The notes below the pieces were generated by a model. That model had not been told where the DNA came from and searched no databases. It worked only from the letters and a program-made list of their open reading frames with translations. Below are positions 1 to 8,800 of a stretch of 64,000 bases of DNA, piece after piece; position 1 is the first letter of the stretch, and the number at the start of each line of letters is the position of its first letter. This DNA is from Deltaproteobacteria bacterium. GTDB taxonomy: Bacteria; Myxococcota_A; UBA9042. A program made the translations under genes and the position numbers. The stretch covers positions 17,265 to 81,264 of the forward strand of contig JACKFC010000020.1 in NCBI GenBank assembly GCA_020632665.1. The letters are read 5' to 3'.

Positions 1-506
1 AACGGGTGGCGCAGGCTGGCGGCGAGGACCTGCGTCTCGTAGCCGTAATTCTCGTAGACCTCGAGGATCTCCTGCACCAGCTGCATCCCGTTGTGGCCGA
101 TATCGTCGAGCCGGCCGACGAAGGGCGAGATATAGGTCGCGCCCGCCTTGGCCGCCAGCAGCGCCTGATTCGCCGAGAAGCAGAGCGTGACGTTGGTCTT
201 GATCCCGAGCTCACGACACTGCACCACGGCGGCGATGCCGTCCTGGGTCAACGGGATTTTGACCACGACCTGCGAGCCTTCGGCGGCCAGTGCGCGGGCC
301 TCTTCCATCATCCCGGCGACGTCGGTAGCGGTGACTTCGAGCGAAACCGGACCCTTGACCAGCGCCAAGATGTCGCGCTTGACGTCGTCGAAGCGCCGAC
401 CGGTCTTGGCGACCAGGCTGGGGTTGGTCGTCACGCCGTCGAGGATGCCCCAGGCATGAGCCTGTTCGATCTCGGCAATATCTGCAGTATCGAGAAAGAA
501 TTGCAT
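1..506 (-). CDS. tal: Transaldolase, TalC/MipB-type small family (3' end cut by window)
   Basis: The protein begins MQFFLDTADIAEIEQAHAWG, and TTNPSL (residues 26-31) is typical of the small transaldolase/fructose-6-phosphate aldolase family. The Schiff-base lysine is K83 in VVKIPLT. Two residues that separate the subfamilies, E57 in SLEVT and F129 in SPFVGR, match transaldolases; fructose-6-phosphate aldolases have Gln and Tyr there. The enzyme would transfer a dihydroxyacetone unit between sugar phosphates in the cytosolic pentose phosphate pathway. The start is ATG with GGAG six bases upstream. It lies 62 bp downstream of the kinase on the same strand, so co-transcription is possible. About 168 codons are visible; family members are usually about 215 residues. 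Confidence 0.93.
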   Translation of the reverse strand, partial: MQFFLDTADIAEIEQAHAWGILDGVTTNPSLVAKTGRRFDDVKRDILALVKGPVSLEVTATDVAGMMEEARALAAEGSQVVVKIPLTQDGIAAVVQCRELGIKTNVTLCFSANQALLAAKAGATYISPFVGRLDDIGHNGMQLVQEILEVYENYGYETQVLAASLRHP

Positions 507-568
507 TGCACGCTCCGAACGGCTCCGCATCCCGCGAAGCCATGAGTTGCCGTTGCGACCGCCCAGGT

Positions 569-1876
569 TCAGGGCAGCGGCAACAGACCGAGCTGCCACG
601 CTGCGACACCGGCAGCGAGCAGTGCGACCACCGCCGCGACGGCGATCCACTTCCCAGCGCCGCCACCGCCGTCCGCGGACTCACCGCGGACTTCGGGAAG
701 CGTCTCGGGTGCGTCGAGGCGGTCGGCGAGAGGGACGGGCGCCGGCGCAGCGTCGCGATCACCCGCGAGATCTTCGAGTGGAAGCTGGGCGAGCTTGCCG
801 AGCAGGTCACCGATCGGGAGCATCGCGCCGCCGCGGGTCGCCAGATCCGTCGGCCCCAGCGGGCGCTGACCGATATGCGGATCGACCCGGCCGGCGTGCG
901 CAGCCTCCTCGAACTCGGCGCGCAGGATGTCGATGACGTCGAAGGGCACCTCGCCTTCTCCGTCCGACTCGAACCCACGCATCCACTCCGACATATCGGT
1001 CGCGGTGACGCGCAGGTTGTGCTTGAAGAGAAAGCCGGCGATCGCCTGCTCGAACGCCCGCGCGGTCTGGTAACGGCGCTTCGGGTTGCGCGCGAGCGCT
1101 TTGAGCACGATGCGGTCGAGCTCGTCGTCGAGCTCGGTGCGCAGCCGCGACGGCTTGTCGACGTCGCCCTTGCGCACCAACTCGACAGTCTCCATATCCG
1201 TCTTGCCGGCAAAGAGTTTCCGGCCGCAGAGCATCTCCCAGAGCATGATGCCGGCGGCGTAGACGTCGGCGCGGAGGTCGACCTCCTTGCCGTCCACCAC
1301 CTCGGGGCTCAGGTAGGCGAACTTGCCCTTGATCACGCCAGCGTCGGTGTGGGTCGCGTGGCTCGCCGCCTTGGCCAAGCCGAAGTCGGTGAGCTTGACC
1401 TCGCCCTGCTTGGAGATCAGCACGTTCGGCGGCGAAACGTCGCGGTGCACGATGCCGAGCGCCTTGCCGTCGGAGCCGGCCTTCTCGTGCGCGTAGGCGA
1501 GGCCGCGGCAGGTCTCCATCGTGATGTAGCAAGCCAACGCGACCGGGAAGCTGCCGCCCGAGTCGACGATGCGCTGCATCAACCGACGCAGGTTGGCGCC
1601 GTCGATCAGCTCCATCACCACGAAGTAGGTGTCGTCCGCCTTGCCGATATCGAAGATCTGCACGATGTTCGCGTGGGTGAGCTGCATCGACAGCCGCGCC
1701 TCGTCGAGGAACATCGAGACGAACTTGGCGTCGGTGCACATCGACGGCAGGATGCGCTTGATCGCGACCGTGCGGGCGAAGCCGTCGATCGACACCGCCT
1801 CGCCACGGTAGATCTCAGCCATGCCACCGGCGTCGATCTTCTCGATGATCCTGTAGCGCTGATGGACGGACGCCAT
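569..1876 (-). CDS. Ser/Thr protein kinase with C-terminal membrane anchor
   Basis: A 435-residue Hanks-type kinase. Visible motifs in order are a glycine loop DAGGMAEIYRG (15-25), the ATP-anchoring lysine K40 in VAIK, the catalytic loop HRDVSPPNVL, the metal-binding DFG in TDFGLAK, an activation segment with GKFAYLSPE, and DLRADVYAAGIMLWEML. After the kinase domain comes a linker of roughly 100 residues rich in Ala, Pro and Asp, then one hydrophobic helix (AVAAVVALLAAGVAAW) at the extreme C terminus. The kinase domain should therefore face the cytosol on a tail anchor. I chose the ATG giving MASVHQRYRII because a 14-residue upstream extension looks non-conserved and lacks a ribosome site. 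It diverges from the SpoIID gene. The substrate is unknown. Confidence 0.93.
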   Translation of the reverse strand: MASVHQRYRIIEKIDAGGMAEIYRGEAVSIDGFARTVAIKRILPSMCTDAKFVSMFLDEARLSMQLTHANIVQIFDIGKADDTYFVVMELIDGANLRRLMQRIVDSGGSFPVALACYITMETCRGLAYAHEKAGSDGKALGIVHRDVSPPNVLISKQGEVKLTDFGLAKAASHATHTDAGVIKGKFAYLSPEVVDGKEVDLRADVYAAGIMLWEMLCGRKLFAGKTDMETVELVRKGDVDKPSRLRTELDDELDRIVLKALARNPKRRYQTARAFEQAIAGFLFKHNLRVTATDMSEWMRGFESDGEGEVPFDVIDILRAEFEEAAHAGRVDPHIGQRPLGPTDLATRGGAMLPIGDLLGKLAQLPLEDLAGDRDAAPAPVPLADRLDAPETLPEVRGESADGGGGAGKWIAVAAVVALLAAGVAAWQLGLLPLP

Positions 1877-1970
1877 GCCTAGTACCGGTCTCCCCCAACC
1901 GCCCGCAGCCTCCGCCAAGGAAGCGTCCGCCGACGCGACGATGGCCGGAGTATGGAGAAGGGGGACGCCG
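1877..1970. promoter_or_regulatory. Divergent intergenic region between kinase and SpoIID-type gene
   Basis: This is the only non-coding DNA between two divergent genes, so it must hold promoter or leader elements for one or both. A GGAGAAGGGGG stretch lies just ahead of the SpoIID ATG. No convincing -35/-10 pair can be read by eye. Confidence 0.4.
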
Positions 1971-3641
1971 ATGGGAAGGGTCGCGCCGTGGCCGAATTCG
2001 TGGCTTTTGGTGCTGCTGACCTCGACGCTGCTGCCCTACGCGGCGCACGCCGCCGGCGACCCCCTGGGACACGAGGACCGCGCCCGCAGCCTCTACCGCG
2101 TCGTGGTCAGCCTCGACGGCCAGGGCCACCCGGTGTTGCCGCTCGCCGTCCTCGAACACCAGAAAGAGATCAGCATCGACGCCCCCCGCGGCCTGCGCGT
2201 CTTGGGCACCGGTGACGGCGCGGTCGAGATGCGGCTGCCGCCCGGCAAGGGCATCGTGATCCGCGGCGAAAACCTGCAAGCCGGCCACAAGCTCTACTAT
2301 GTCGGCCTGGGACGGGCGCCCTCGGGCGATATGCCGACGCTGCGGGCAGCCCGCAAACAATGGACCGAAGCGGGCCTGCAGGTCCGACCGCTGGCGATCG
2401 GCACCACCTATGCGCTCGCCGGCCGCGTGCTGGACACCCGCCAGACGGTGCTCGCCCTCGATCCGCCTCTGGAGAGCCGCGAGGCCGCCGAGCGCAAGGC
2501 CAGCGAGCTCGCCGCCGCGCACGGCCGCGACACCTTCGTCCACGTCGTGGTCGACAAGCCGCCGTCGGGGACGTTGCGGGTCCAGGCGCCCGGTGGCGCC
2601 GAGGTCCTCGCCGACGACGTCCTCTGGTTCGAGGCGCTCCCCGACGATGACGGCAACGCCCAGCCGCTGCAGGTCCGCGGCGGCGGGCGTAAGCTCGAGC
2701 TCCCCGGCCGGGTCTACGTCGCTCCGGGCGAGGGGGGCGGCCTGGTCGTCGTCAACGAAGCCCGGATCGAGACGATCCTCGAAGGCGTGGTGGCGTCGGA
2801 GATCTTCGCCTCGGCGCCGCTCGAAGCCCTGCGCAGCCAGGCCGTCGCCGCGCGCACCGATATGCTCGCCAAGGTCGGGCTGCGGCATTACGCCGACCCC
2901 TTCTCGATCTGCTCCGAGGTCCACTGCCAGGCCTACAAGGGCACCGGGCGGGTCAACGCGCGCATCGCCGAAGCGGTGCAGACCACCCGCGGCGTGGTCC
3001 TGGTCGGCAGCGACGGCCGCCTGGTCGACACCTTCTACTCCGCTGCGACCGGTGGCCACTCCGAGAACAACGAGAACGCCTGGCGCATGTCGGCGCACCC
3101 CAACCTGCGCGGCCGCCCCGACCTGCAGCCCGGCGCGCCGAATCCGCTCGCCGATGGGCCGACCGAGGCCGCCGTCGCGGCGCTGCTCGACGGGCCGGAT
3201 CGCTCCTGGGCGGCTGCATCCGGGCGGAACAAGGCGGCGCTGCGCTGGACGGTGACCCGCTCGGCATCCGAGCTGCTGCCCTCGCTGAAGAAATACGGCA
3301 TCCCGAAGCGGATCAAGGCGATGCGGGTGATCGAGCGCGGCGTCTCCGGCCGGATCATCCACATGGCGTTCACCCTCGAAGACGGCAGCGAGCGCAAGCT
3401 CTGGGGCGAGCTGCGGATCCGTCGCGCCCTCAAGGGCCTGCGCTCGTCGTTGATGCTCTTCACCCCCGGCCCCACCGGCCCGGGCGGGGTCCCGAGCTCG
3501 TGGACCTTCCGCGGCGCCGGCTACGGCCACGGCGTCGGCATGGATCAGACCGGCGCGGTCGGGCGCGCCGCCAAGGGCCAGAACTTCCGCGAGATCCTCG
3601 GTCACTACTACCACGGCGCCAGCATCGAGAAGCTCTACTGA
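1971..3641 (+). CDS. SpoIID/LytB-domain protein (probable peptidoglycan lytic enzyme)
   Basis: A secreted 556-residue protein. The chosen ATG gives MGRVAPWPNSWLLVLLTSTL with a cleavage-like AHAAG and a purine-rich ribosome site just upstream; an ATG 96 bases earlier lacks both. The C-terminal half carries SpoIID-family hallmarks: ILEGVVASEI, ALRSQAVAART, a CSEVHCQAYKG segment, YSAATGGHSENNENAW, and GYGHGVGMDQTGA near the end. In Bacillus, SpoIID cleaves denuded glycan strands of peptidoglycan; in a Gram-negative such as this the role is probably wall remodelling in the periplasm (inference). The first 250 residues are not recognised. The stop overlaps the next start by one base, so it heads a three-gene unit. 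Confidence 0.9.
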   Translation: MGRVAPWPNSWLLVLLTSTLLPYAAHAAGDPLGHEDRARSLYRVVVSLDGQGHPVLPLAVLEHQKEISIDAPRGLRVLGTGDGAVEMRLPPGKGIVIRGENLQAGHKLYYVGLGRAPSGDMPTLRAARKQWTEAGLQVRPLAIGTTYALAGRVLDTRQTVLALDPPLESREAAERKASELAAAHGRDTFVHVVVDKPPSGTLRVQAPGGAEVLADDVLWFEALPDDDGNAQPLQVRGGGRKLELPGRVYVAPGEGGGLVVVNEARIETILEGVVASEIFASAPLEALRSQAVAARTDMLAKVGLRHYADPFSICSEVHCQAYKGTGRVNARIAEAVQTTRGVVLVGSDGRLVDTFYSAATGGHSENNENAWRMSAHPNLRGRPDLQPGAPNPLADGPTEAAVAALLDGPDRSWAAASGRNKAALRWTVTRSASELLPSLKKYGIPKRIKAMRVIERGVSGRIIHMAFTLEDGSERKLWGELRIRRALKGLRSSLMLFTPGPTGPGGVPSSWTFRGAGYGHGVGMDQTGAVGRAAKGQNFREILGHYYHGASIEKLY

Positions 3642-4402
3642 TGCGGAGCCAGCTGCCCACGCGGGCCCTCTCGCTGCTGCTCGCCGCGCTCCTGCCGGCG
3701 ACGTCGCTGCTCTCGGGTGGATGCGCCCGGATCTCCGAAGTCCGCTCGCTCCGCGTGGTGCCGCTGGAGAAGCCGCGCCTGACCACGGAGATGCGCGATA
3801 AGGGCTACCGGCTCAAGGGCGAACGCGTCGGCGAGACCGTCCGCCTCGAGGTGGTCGCGGTGCAACGCTGCGCCACCGTCCGCCGGCAGCACGCCGACGG
3901 CTTCGAGCGCACGACCCGCGAGGCGGTCGGCCCGAGCCTGACGATGCAGTGGATCATGGGCGGGCTGTTCACGGTCGCCGGCATCGCGATCGCCGGCTAC
4001 AACCTCGCCAACCCACCGCAACCCGATCCCGACGGCGCCGTCTCGCCGACCTCGACCAGCAGCGCCTACCTGCAAGCGGGCCTCTTCGGCGGCGTCGGCG
4101 TCGGCCTGCTCGTCGGCTCGGCGGTGCAGACGGCGTCGCTCGGGGTCAGCGAACGCCCGCTCGGCAAGCGCGAGCTGCAGGTCGAGGGCGCGCTGCGCAT
4201 CTGCAGCCATGCCCCGGCGACCGAAGGCAAGGTGCGGCTGACCCTGCCCGACGGCCGCCAGCTCGTCGCCGATGTCGGCGAAGACGGCGTCGCCACCGTG
4301 CCGCTGCCGCCGGACCTCGAGCCGGTGCTGGCGCGCGAAGGTCGCCGCGCGACCGTGGAAGTCCTCGGCGATTGGCGCTCGCAGGCGCGGATCACGCTCT
4401 GA
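3641..4402 (+). CDS. Small lipoprotein with two transmembrane segments, function unknown
   Basis: A 253-residue protein starting MRSQLPTRALSLLLAALL. The signal peptide ends in LSGGC, a lipobox, so acylation at that cysteine is expected. Two hydrophobic spans follow (MQWIMGGLFTVAGIAIAGY and LQAGLFGGVGVGLLVGSAVQ) around a Pro/Asp/Ser-rich loop, then a hydrophilic domain ending VEVLGDWRSQARITL. I do not recognise the family. Its ATG overlaps the SpoIID stop and its TGA overlaps the hutF ATG, so it is translationally linked to both. A role in the envelope is the most that can be said. Confidence 0.75.
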   Translation: MRSQLPTRALSLLLAALLPATSLLSGGCARISEVRSLRVVPLEKPRLTTEMRDKGYRLKGERVGETVRLEVVAVQRCATVRRQHADGFERTTREAVGPSLTMQWIMGGLFTVAGIAIAGYNLANPPQPDPDGAVSPTSTSSAYLQAGLFGGVGVGLLVGSAVQTASLGVSERPLGKRELQVEGALRICSHAPATEGKVRLTLPDGRQLVADVGEDGVATVPLPPDLEPVLAREGRRATVEVLGDWRSQARITL

Positions 4403-5814
4403 TGCACACCACGATGCAGGCGGCCACGACGCGCACCATCCGCGCCCCCTGGCTCTGGGACGGCGCGACGCTGCACACCGACGCCTGCCTGCGGATCGAG
4501 GCCGGCCGCGTGGTCGAGCTGCAGGCCGGTGACGCCGGCCGCGTGCTCTGGGGCCGGACCCGCCCGCGCGACCGCGTCGCCCTCGACCGCCACGTCGTCG
4601 CGCCCGGGCTGTGCGACGCCCACAGCCACGCCTTCCAGCGCGTCTTCCGCGGCCACGTGCAGCACCGCGCCGCCGGCGACTCCTTCTGGGCCTGGCGGCA
4701 GGCGATGTACGGCGCCGCCGGCTCGCTCTCGCCCGAGGCGATCGAGGCCGTCTCGGCGCTCGCCTTCCTCGAATTGCTGGCGGCCGGGATCACCGCGGTC
4801 GGCGAGTTCCACTACATCCACCACGCGCCCGACGGCGCGCCCTACGACGACCCGCACCTGCTCGCCGAGCGGGTCATCGCCGCCGCCCGCCGGGTCGGGC
4901 TGCGCATCACGCTGCTGCGCGTCGTCTACGCGGCCTCCGGGATCGCCGCCGACGGCAGCGCCACGCCGCCCTTGCCCGAGCAGCGGCGCTTTCTCAGCAA
5001 GAGCCCGGACGCCGCATTGCGCGCCTGCGCCGAGCTGGAGGCGCGATTCGCGGCAGACCCGCTGGTCGTCGTCGGCCTGGCGCCGCACTCGGTCCGCGCC
5101 GTCCCCCGCTCCTGGCTGGCCGAATTCACGGCCTTCGCCGGCCCCATCCACGCCCACGTCGCGGAGCAACCGGCGGAGGTGGCCGCCTGCCGCGCTGCGT
5201 TCGGCTGCGAGCCACTGGCGCTGCTGCAGCAGGCCGGATTGCTCTCGCCGCGCTTCTCGGCGGTGCACCTCACCCACCCCGAGGCCGGCGACGCGACGCG
5301 GCTGCGCGACACCGGCGCGCGGGTGGTCGCTTGCCCATCGACCGAGCTCGACTTGGGCGACGGCTTCCTGCCACCAGCGATCCACGCCGCGACGCGGGTC
5401 GCCGTCGGCTCGGATTCCTACGCCCAGATCGAGCCGCTCGGCGAAGCCCGGGCGTTGGAGGGGCACGCCCGCGCCGCCACCGGCCAGCGCGTCTTCCTCG
5501 GCGACGGCACGCCCGGCAGCCTCGCCGCGACGCTGCTCACGATGGCCGGCAGGCACGGTCACGAGGCAGTCGGGCAGCCAGGCGGGACGCTGCGCCCGGG
5601 TGACGTCGCCGACTTCTTCGCCGTCGATCTCGACCGCCCGGCTGCCGACGGCGTGCCGCCACTGGAGGCGCTGGCGCTCAGCAGCCGCCCGGAGTGGGTC
5701 ACCGACGTCTGGATCGCCGGCGTTCGGCGCCTACGAAACGGCCGGCACGCCGACGAAGACCACATCCGCGCCGACTTCGCGCGGCTCTGTCGTCCCTTCC
5801 GCCCAGCCGGCTGA
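4402..5814 (+). CDS. hutF: Formimidoylglutamate deiminase
   Basis: A 470-residue amidohydrolase of HutF type. It would hydrolyse N-formimidoyl-L-glutamate to N-formyl-L-glutamate and ammonia in the five-step histidine degradation route. Visible landmarks are the metal-binding DAHSHAFQR, EFHYIHHAPDGAPYDDP, GLAPHSVRAV, IHAHVAEQPAEV, HLTHP, CPSTELDLGDGFLP and VGSDSYAQIEPL, the last holding the metal-ligand Asp. Length and motif order match the family. The start overlaps the preceding stop by one base. No other hut genes lie in the window, and partners (HutG-type formylglutamate deformylase, HutH, HutU, HutI) must be elsewhere if the pathway is complete. Confidence 0.93.
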   Translation: MHTTMQAATTRTIRAPWLWDGATLHTDACLRIEAGRVVELQAGDAGRVLWGRTRPRDRVALDRHVVAPGLCDAHSHAFQRVFRGHVQHRAAGDSFWAWRQAMYGAAGSLSPEAIEAVSALAFLELLAAGITAVGEFHYIHHAPDGAPYDDPHLLAERVIAAARRVGLRITLLRVVYAASGIAADGSATPPLPEQRRFLSKSPDAALRACAELEARFAADPLVVVGLAPHSVRAVPRSWLAEFTAFAGPIHAHVAEQPAEVAACRAAFGCEPLALLQQAGLLSPRFSAVHLTHPEAGDATRLRDTGARVVACPSTELDLGDGFLPPAIHAATRVAVGSDSYAQIEPLGEARALEGHARAATGQRVFLGDGTPGSLAATLLTMAGRHGHEAVGQPGGTLRPGDVADFFAVDLDRPAADGVPPLEALALSSRPEWVTDVWIAGVRRLRNGRHADEDHIRADFARLCRPFRPAG

Positions 5815-5890
5815 GGCAGACCAGACGCATCACCAACGGCCTGGAATTTTGCCCGGGCGTGCGCGATCCTTGCGGCTTCGGAGGGATCTC

Positions 5891-8800
5891 ATGGCAGTCC
5901 AGCGATTCGGCGCCCACGTCCGGGCCTCACTCACCCCATTGTTGCTGATCGCGGTCGCGATGGGCTCACACGCCTGCGGCGAAGACCAAGCCCAGGGCGG
6001 CCCCGACGCGAACGCGGCCGACAACGGCAGCACCAGCACCGACGGGCTGGGCCTGGACAGCACCGCGGCCGACGTCACGGGTGATACCGCCGGCAAGCCG
6101 ACAGCCTGCAGCGTCGCGGCCGAATGCCCGGTGCCGACCGCGCCCTGCCGCGTCGCCGCCTGCCAGCCGGCCGTGGGCTGCGTCGAGGTGCTGCTGATCG
6201 ACGGCGCCATCTGCGACCCCGGCGACGGCTGCATCGTCTCGGCCGCTTGCAAGGCCGGCGTCTGCGTCGCGGGCCCCGAGCGCGACTGCGACGACGACGA
6301 GGTCTGCACCGTCGACAGCTGCAAGGACGGCAACTGCCAGCACGCCGCCGCCCAGGGCACGCCCTGCGACGACGGCGAATCGTGCACCAAGGGCGACACC
6401 TGCAAGGAGGGCGCCTGCACCGGAGGCCCCTCGGTCTGCGGCTGCGTCGGCGACGACGACTGCGCCGGCTTCGAGGGCCCGTGCGAGGGCGAGTGGATCT
6501 GCGACAAGGCCCAGAAAGGCGGCACCTGCGTGGTGGTCGCCGCCTCGCTGCCCTATTGCCCGGCCTCGGCCAACCCCTGCGTGAAGAACGCCTGCGATCC
6601 AGCCACCGGCGCGTGCAAGGCGAGCCCGGTGCCGGACGGCCAGCTGATCCCCTGCGACGACGACAACGCCTGCACCTCGGGCGACGTCTGCAAGGGCGGA
6701 GCTTGCTTCCCGGGCGCCGATATCTGCGGCTGCAAGGCCGACGCCGACTGCGCCGAGCAAGACGACGGCGACCTCTGCAACGGCACGATGTTCTGCAATA
6801 TCGGCAAGAAGCCCGCGGCCTGCGAGCTCAACCCGGCGACCATCGTCAGCTGCAAGAGCGTCGACGACACCGGCTGCAGCAAGGCCATCTGCGAGCCCAA
6901 GACCGGCCAATGCGTCGCCAAGCCCGAGCCCGACGGCAAGGCCTGCGACGACGGCAGCGTCTGCACCAGCGGCGAGGCCTGCAAGGGCGGCGCCTGCACC
7001 GCGACGGCCAATACCTGCGCCTGCAGCAACGACGGCGATTGCGCCGCCAAGGACGACGGCAACCTCTGCAACGGCACGATGTTCTGCGACCAATCGGTGA
7101 CGCCGGCGGTCTGCAAGGTCAACCCGGCGACGGTCGTCAGCTGCAAGACCGTGGGCGACACCTTCTGCGCCGCGACGGTCTGCGATCCGAAGACGGGCAG
7201 CTGCGGCAAACAGCCGCAGCACGAGAACCAGAGCTGCGACGACGGCGATCCCTGCACGCTCGGCGAGGTCTGCCAGGGCGGCAACTGCGCCGCGGGCGTG
7301 CTCGCCGACCCCTGCGCCTGCAAGGCGGATAGCGACTGCAAAGCCAACGAGGACGGCAACCTCTGCAACGGCACGCTCTTCTGCGACAAATCGGCGCAGC
7401 CCTTCGTCTGCAAGGTCAACCCGGCGACGGTGAAGACCTGCACCGACGCCTTCGACACCGCCTGCCTGCACGCCGTCTGCGTCGCGGAGACCGGCGGCTG
7501 CGTGATGGCGCCGCAGAATTCCGGCCTGCCGTGCAACGACGACGACCCTTGCACCAAGGGCGATTTCTGCAAGGCCGGGCAATGCGCCGCCGGCGGCGAT
7601 ATCTGCGGCTGCAAGACGGATCTCGACTGCGCCGACAAGGACGACGGCAACCTCTGCAACGGCACGCCCTTCTGCGACAAATCGGCGCTGCCGTGGAGCT
7701 GCGCGACCAACCCCGCGACCGTCGTTTCCTGCCCGACGGTCGACGATACCTTCTGCCGCAAGACCGTCTGCACGCCGAAGACCGGCCTCTGCGAGCTGGT
7801 GGCGGTCAACCAGGGCCTCGCCTGCGACGACGGCGACGCCTGCAAGCAGGACGAGATCTGCAAGAACGGCGGCTGCATCGGCCAACCCGTGAGCTGCGAC
7901 GACGGCGTGCCCTGCACGGCAGACGCCTGCGACAAGGTCGCCGGCTGCACGACGCCGACGGCCGAGGCGCTGTGTGACGACGGCAACGCCTGCACCATCG
8001 ACCTCTGCGACGCGGCGGCCTACCTCGCCGGCAAGCCGGGCGCGACCGACGCCTTGGGCTGCGTACACAAGCCGGCGACGGCCAAGGCGTGCGACGACGG
8101 CGACGCCTGCACCACCGGCGACGCCTGCGTCCTCGGCAAATGCGCCGGCCAAGCGCTGCTGCCCTGCGACGACGGCAACCCCTGCACCGACGACGATTGT
8201 GCCAAAGACAAGGGCTGCAGCCACGTCCACAACGCCGCGCCGTGCAAGGCCGGCGCCGCCTGCCAGCCCTTCGGCCAATGCGAGGCAGGGACGTGCAAGG
8301 CGCTGCCGGCCCCGTTCTGGCAGGCCAAGGTCGACGACGCCGGGGCAGAGCGCGCCGCGGCGATCGCGTCGGCGGCCGACGGCGCAGCCTGGATCACCGG
8401 GCGCGCCGAGGTCGGCAGCGGCAAGAGCCTGGATCCGCAGCTCTTGGTCGCGCGGGTGGCACCGGGCGGGGCGACGCAGAAGCTCTGGTTCTTCGGCGCG
8501 GCGGGCGACGACGCCGGTCACGGCGTCGCCACCTTCGACCCCGGTGGAGCGGGCAAGACCAACGATATCGGCGCGCTGGTCGTCGGTCGGCGGGCCACGG
8601 GGAGCAAGGGCGGCACCGACGCCTGGCTGCTCCGCCTCGGGGTGGACGGCAAGGTGCTCTGGCAGCAACACGCCGGCGGCGACGGCGACGACGAAGCGCT
8701 CTGCGTGGTCGCGTGGGGCGCTGGCGAGGCGGCCTTCGCCGGACGTCGCGGCAGCGGCGACGCCGCGGCCTTCTGGCTGGCGCGGGTCGACAAGCTCGGC

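Noticed and set aside
6640..7880. Regular repeats that might be a CRISPR array
   Set aside because: Units are long, in frame with a protein, and variable throughout; there are no short identical repeats with unique spacers.
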